Source of the DNA: a virus
IMG/VR virus record: IMGVR_UViG_3300025108_000253
Location: 1-29,905 of that record
DNA length: 29,905 bases
Direction: 5' to 3' (one strand)
Part shown: piece after piece, positions 28,419 through 29,905 of the stretch
How positions within the stretch are numbered: the stretch's first letter is position 1
How the letters are laid out: each line of letters begins with the position of its first letter
The notes under the pieces: model-generated
Database searches by the model: none
What the model was told of the DNA's origin: nothing
Seen by the model: only the letters and a program-made list of their open reading frames with translations
Program-made: the position numbers and the translations under genes

Positions 28419-28450
28419 TCATTATTTTTTGAGAAATTAAAACGAGCGGG

Positions 28451-28480
28451 GGGGTGGACTACCAGGGTGGACTACCGAAG
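28451..28480. repeat. attP left arm repeats
   Basis: TGGACTACC occurs at 28455-28463 and 28468-28476, spaced 13 nt apart. The whole block is nearly identical to the one at 28659-28687. These are probably arm-type sites for the integrase N-terminal domain. Confidence 0.75.
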
Positions 28481-28582
28481 GCCGGTTTCAGTGACAATTT
28501 GGGGTTTTTTAGTCGGGGTTTTGGGCTTAAAAAACCTTGGTTTTGTGCGGTATGTGGCGCGTGAGGGGAGAATGGGCCTGAT

Positions 28583-28621
28583 TTAGAAGTGCGTTGCTCT
28601 ATCCAGTTGAGCTATGGACGC
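28583..28621 (-). other. attP core: 5' half of tRNA-Arg(UCU)
   Basis: Read on the minus strand, 28621 to 28583 is a perfect tRNA 5' half: acceptor GCGTCCA, TA, D-arm GCTC-AACTGGATA-GAGC, A, anticodon stem ACGCA and loop CTTCTAA (anticodon TCT, arginine). The bases after the loop (ATCAG) do not pair with ACGCA, so the tRNA stops at the anticodon loop and is not a functional gene. This is the identity segment for integration into a host tRNA-Arg gene. On integration, phage DNA would supply the promoter side of the rebuilt tRNA. Confidence 0.85.
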
Positions 28622-28658
28622 TTTAAGGTTTTATAAGGGATTGCGGCTGTCGGGGTTT

Positions 28659-28687
28659 GGGGTGGACTACCAGGGATGGACTACCAA
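28659..28687. repeat. attP right arm repeats
   Basis: TGGACTACC occurs at 28663-28671 and 28677-28685, spaced 14 nt apart and in the same orientation as the left pair. The block starts 37 nt past the tRNA piece and ends 48 nt before the integrase ATG, so integrase binding could also repress its own gene. Confidence 0.75.
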
Positions 28688-28734
28688 AAGCGGATTTTCC
28701 TTCCAATTTCCGGCGCTTGAGGTTGTCTTGGGGC

Positions 28735-29784
28735 ATGGAGTTCACGCGGACCGGAGTATCCTACCTAATCCGGCGCCGCAAGTCTGGAGTCTACTATTGG
28801 CACACAAAGATCGGCGGAGTGTCTCGGAGGGGCAGCTTGGGCACCAAGAGCCAGAGCGTCGCCAAAACGAGACTCAATCGCTACATTGAACGAGCAAAGG
28901 AGAAATTTGAGAGCATAGAGGTCATTGGCTCCCGGGGGGATCTGGTTAGGGATTGGGTGGAGATATGGGTGGAGCGCCAAAAGATGCGCCCGGAGCTTAA
29001 AGAGAGGACGCGCCTGAGCTATGAGGAGCGCGCGCGGCGATTAGGCGAGGGGTTCCCCTGGTCGAGTCCGGTGAGGACAGTGGGGCCGGATGTCTTTCGA
29101 AAGTGGTGGAGTGCCCGGTGTGGCGAGTTAGCGCCCGCCCGGGCCAATGATTTGCTGCGGGTGGTGAAGTCGATTTTTGCAATGCTCCAGGAAGATGGGG
29201 TCCGCGGGGATGATCCGGTGCGCAGCTTGTCCCGGGTGCCGGTGTCGGTGCCCGTCTTGGTTCTCCCAACGACGGAAGAATTTCAAAAGCTTGTCGAGTC
29301 GATTAGGGGCCAGGGGAAGCGGTGCAGCGAGGAGGTGGCCGATATGGTGGAATGGATTGCCTATAGCGGTCTGCGCGTTGCGGAGGCCCGGGGAATGCGC
29401 TGGGAGGATGTGCAGGATGATGTCCTGGTGGTCCGAGGAGATGCGGAGGGGACGAAGAATCGGCGGGAGCGTTTGGTTCCTATCATCGAGCCATTGCGGA
29501 CGGTCATTGATCGAAGACGTTGGGAAGGCGCGTCGGGCTTGGTCTTTTCTATTAAGTCTCCCATTAGGGGATTGCAAGCAGCGTGCTCGCGCCTGGGGTT
29601 CCCGCGTTACCGGGTGCATGATCTTAGGCATTTGTTTGGGACCGTTGCCATCGAGTCGGGGGTGGATGTTCCAACGGTGGCGGAATGGATGGGGCACCGG
29701 GACCGGGGGGCGCTTTTGCTCGAAAGGTATACTCACATTCGGCGGCAGCATTCGATGGAGCAAGCGAAGCGGGTTCGGTTTTAA
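28735..29784 (+). CDS. int: Tyrosine recombinase integrase
   Basis: The protein has 349 residues from ATG 28735; a start at 28657 would run through the right arm repeats. The N-terminus (SYLIRRRKSGVYYWHTKIGG) is an arm-binding domain type. The core-binding helical domain follows (LVRDWVEIWVERQKMRPELK). The catalytic set is complete: Arg214 (YSGLRVAEARG), Lys241 (GTKNRRERLVPI), His295 and Arg298 (VHDLRHLFGT), His321 (WMGHRDRG) and nucleophile Tyr332 (ERYTHI). It should join attP to the host tRNA-Arg site and excise with an excisionase, possibly one of the small early HTH proteins. Confidence 0.93.
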   Translation: MEFTRTGVSYLIRRRKSGVYYWHTKIGGVSRRGSLGTKSQSVAKTRLNRYIERAKEKFESIEVIGSRGDLVRDWVEIWVERQKMRPELKERTRLSYEERARRLGEGFPWSSPVRTVGPDVFRKWWSARCGELAPARANDLLRVVKSIFAMLQEDGVRGDDPVRSLSRVPVSVPVLVLPTTEEFQKLVESIRGQGKRCSEEVADMVEWIAYSGLRVAEARGMRWEDVQDDVLVVRGDAEGTKNRRERLVPIIEPLRTVIDRRRWEGASGLVFSIKSPIRGLQAACSRLGFPRYRVHDLRHLFGTVAIESGVDVPTVAEWMGHRDRGALLLERYTHIRRQHSMEQAKRVRF

Positions 29785-29896
29785 TTTGCCTGGGATGATG
29801 GCGGCGCTTTGCTTGTTGTCGCAGTAGTAGAAGCAATTTGCGCGGGTGGATAATGGACGAAAAGTAAACTCTTAGAGCGGTAAAATTCGTCAAAAG

Positions 29897-29905
29897 GTGT
29901 TGTCT
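29897..29905. repeat. Terminal direct repeat, right copy
   Basis: GTGTTGTCT at the right end repeats bases 1-9. The preceding 112 bases after the integrase stop hold no gene. Confidence 0.6.

Larger units (their letters stand above)
28419..28734. other. Non-coding attP region between lysis and integrase genes
   Basis: No gene is seen in this 316-bp stretch. It holds two pairs of TGGACTACC repeats flanking a tRNA-Arg fragment, together forming attP (28451-28687). The integrase ATG follows at 28735. Confidence 0.8.

Noticed and set aside
28583-28621. Functional tRNA-Arg gene
   Set aside because: Only the 5' half is present; the anticodon stem has no partner and there is no T-arm, so it is an attachment-site fragment.

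Overview
The window looks like an essentially complete, small (about 30 kb) temperate siphovirus genome. Nearly all genes lie on the + strand. A GpA-family terminase, lambda-type portal, ClpP-like protease, short tape measure and frameshifting tail chaperone point to a lambda-like virion with a non-contractile tail. No sheath gene is recognisable. The host is a Gram-negative-type bacterium. Verrucomicrobiota is my best guess, from the style of the small ribbon-helix-helix protein and the start-codon contexts, but this is inference only. The attachment site lies inside the window next to the integrase, so the sequence probably represents the free or circular form rather than an integrated prophage with host flanks. 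The same 9 bases occur at both ends.

Layout. 1-748: non-coding, with inverted TGGACAA sites, a palindrome, three tandem GGGTGGACA units and a terminator. 749-976 (-): ribbon-helix-helix regulator, divergent from the early operon across an AT-rich gap with a perfect 10-bp dyad. 1156-5432: early operon of small regulators, a stand-alone ParB and a GNAT-like protein. Many of its genes overlap by NTGA. 5429-7795: primase-helicase. 7798-10349: small and large terminase subunits. 10350-12204: AT-richer group of five small genes, with repeated promoter/leader modules and repeated hairpins. 12238-18680: head, connector and tail-tube genes. 18774-24497: tail chaperones with a -1 frameshift, zinc-ribbon microprotein, amidase, tape measure and tail-tip proteins. 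24532-27526: receptor-binding proteins. 27566-28418: holin-like and spanin-like membrane proteins. 28451-28687: attP. 28735-29784: tyrosine integrase.

How it works together. The minus-strand regulator and its dyad may form the lysogeny switch. The primase-helicase probably starts replication, with the left-end repeats as candidate origin. Terminase, portal and capsid build the head. The connector, tube, chaperone and tape-measure genes build the tail. Amidase, holin-like and spanin-like proteins form a dispersed lysis set. Integrase acts at attP, which carries the 5' half of a tRNA-Arg(UCU) gene flanked by paired TGGACTACC arm sites.

Most unusual signals. (1) Ten mid/late genes carry TTGACG at a fixed distance upstream of the start codon: exactly 20 nt in nine, 22 nt in one. 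It is often followed by CGGGGT directly before the start codon. It matches neither a Shine-Dalgarno site nor a normal sigma-70 promoter, and it sets several starts. (2) A moron-like accessory group has two near-identical promoter/hairpin leaders, a third partial leader and two hairpins with TCCRATC loops. (3) The attP architecture is clear and complete.
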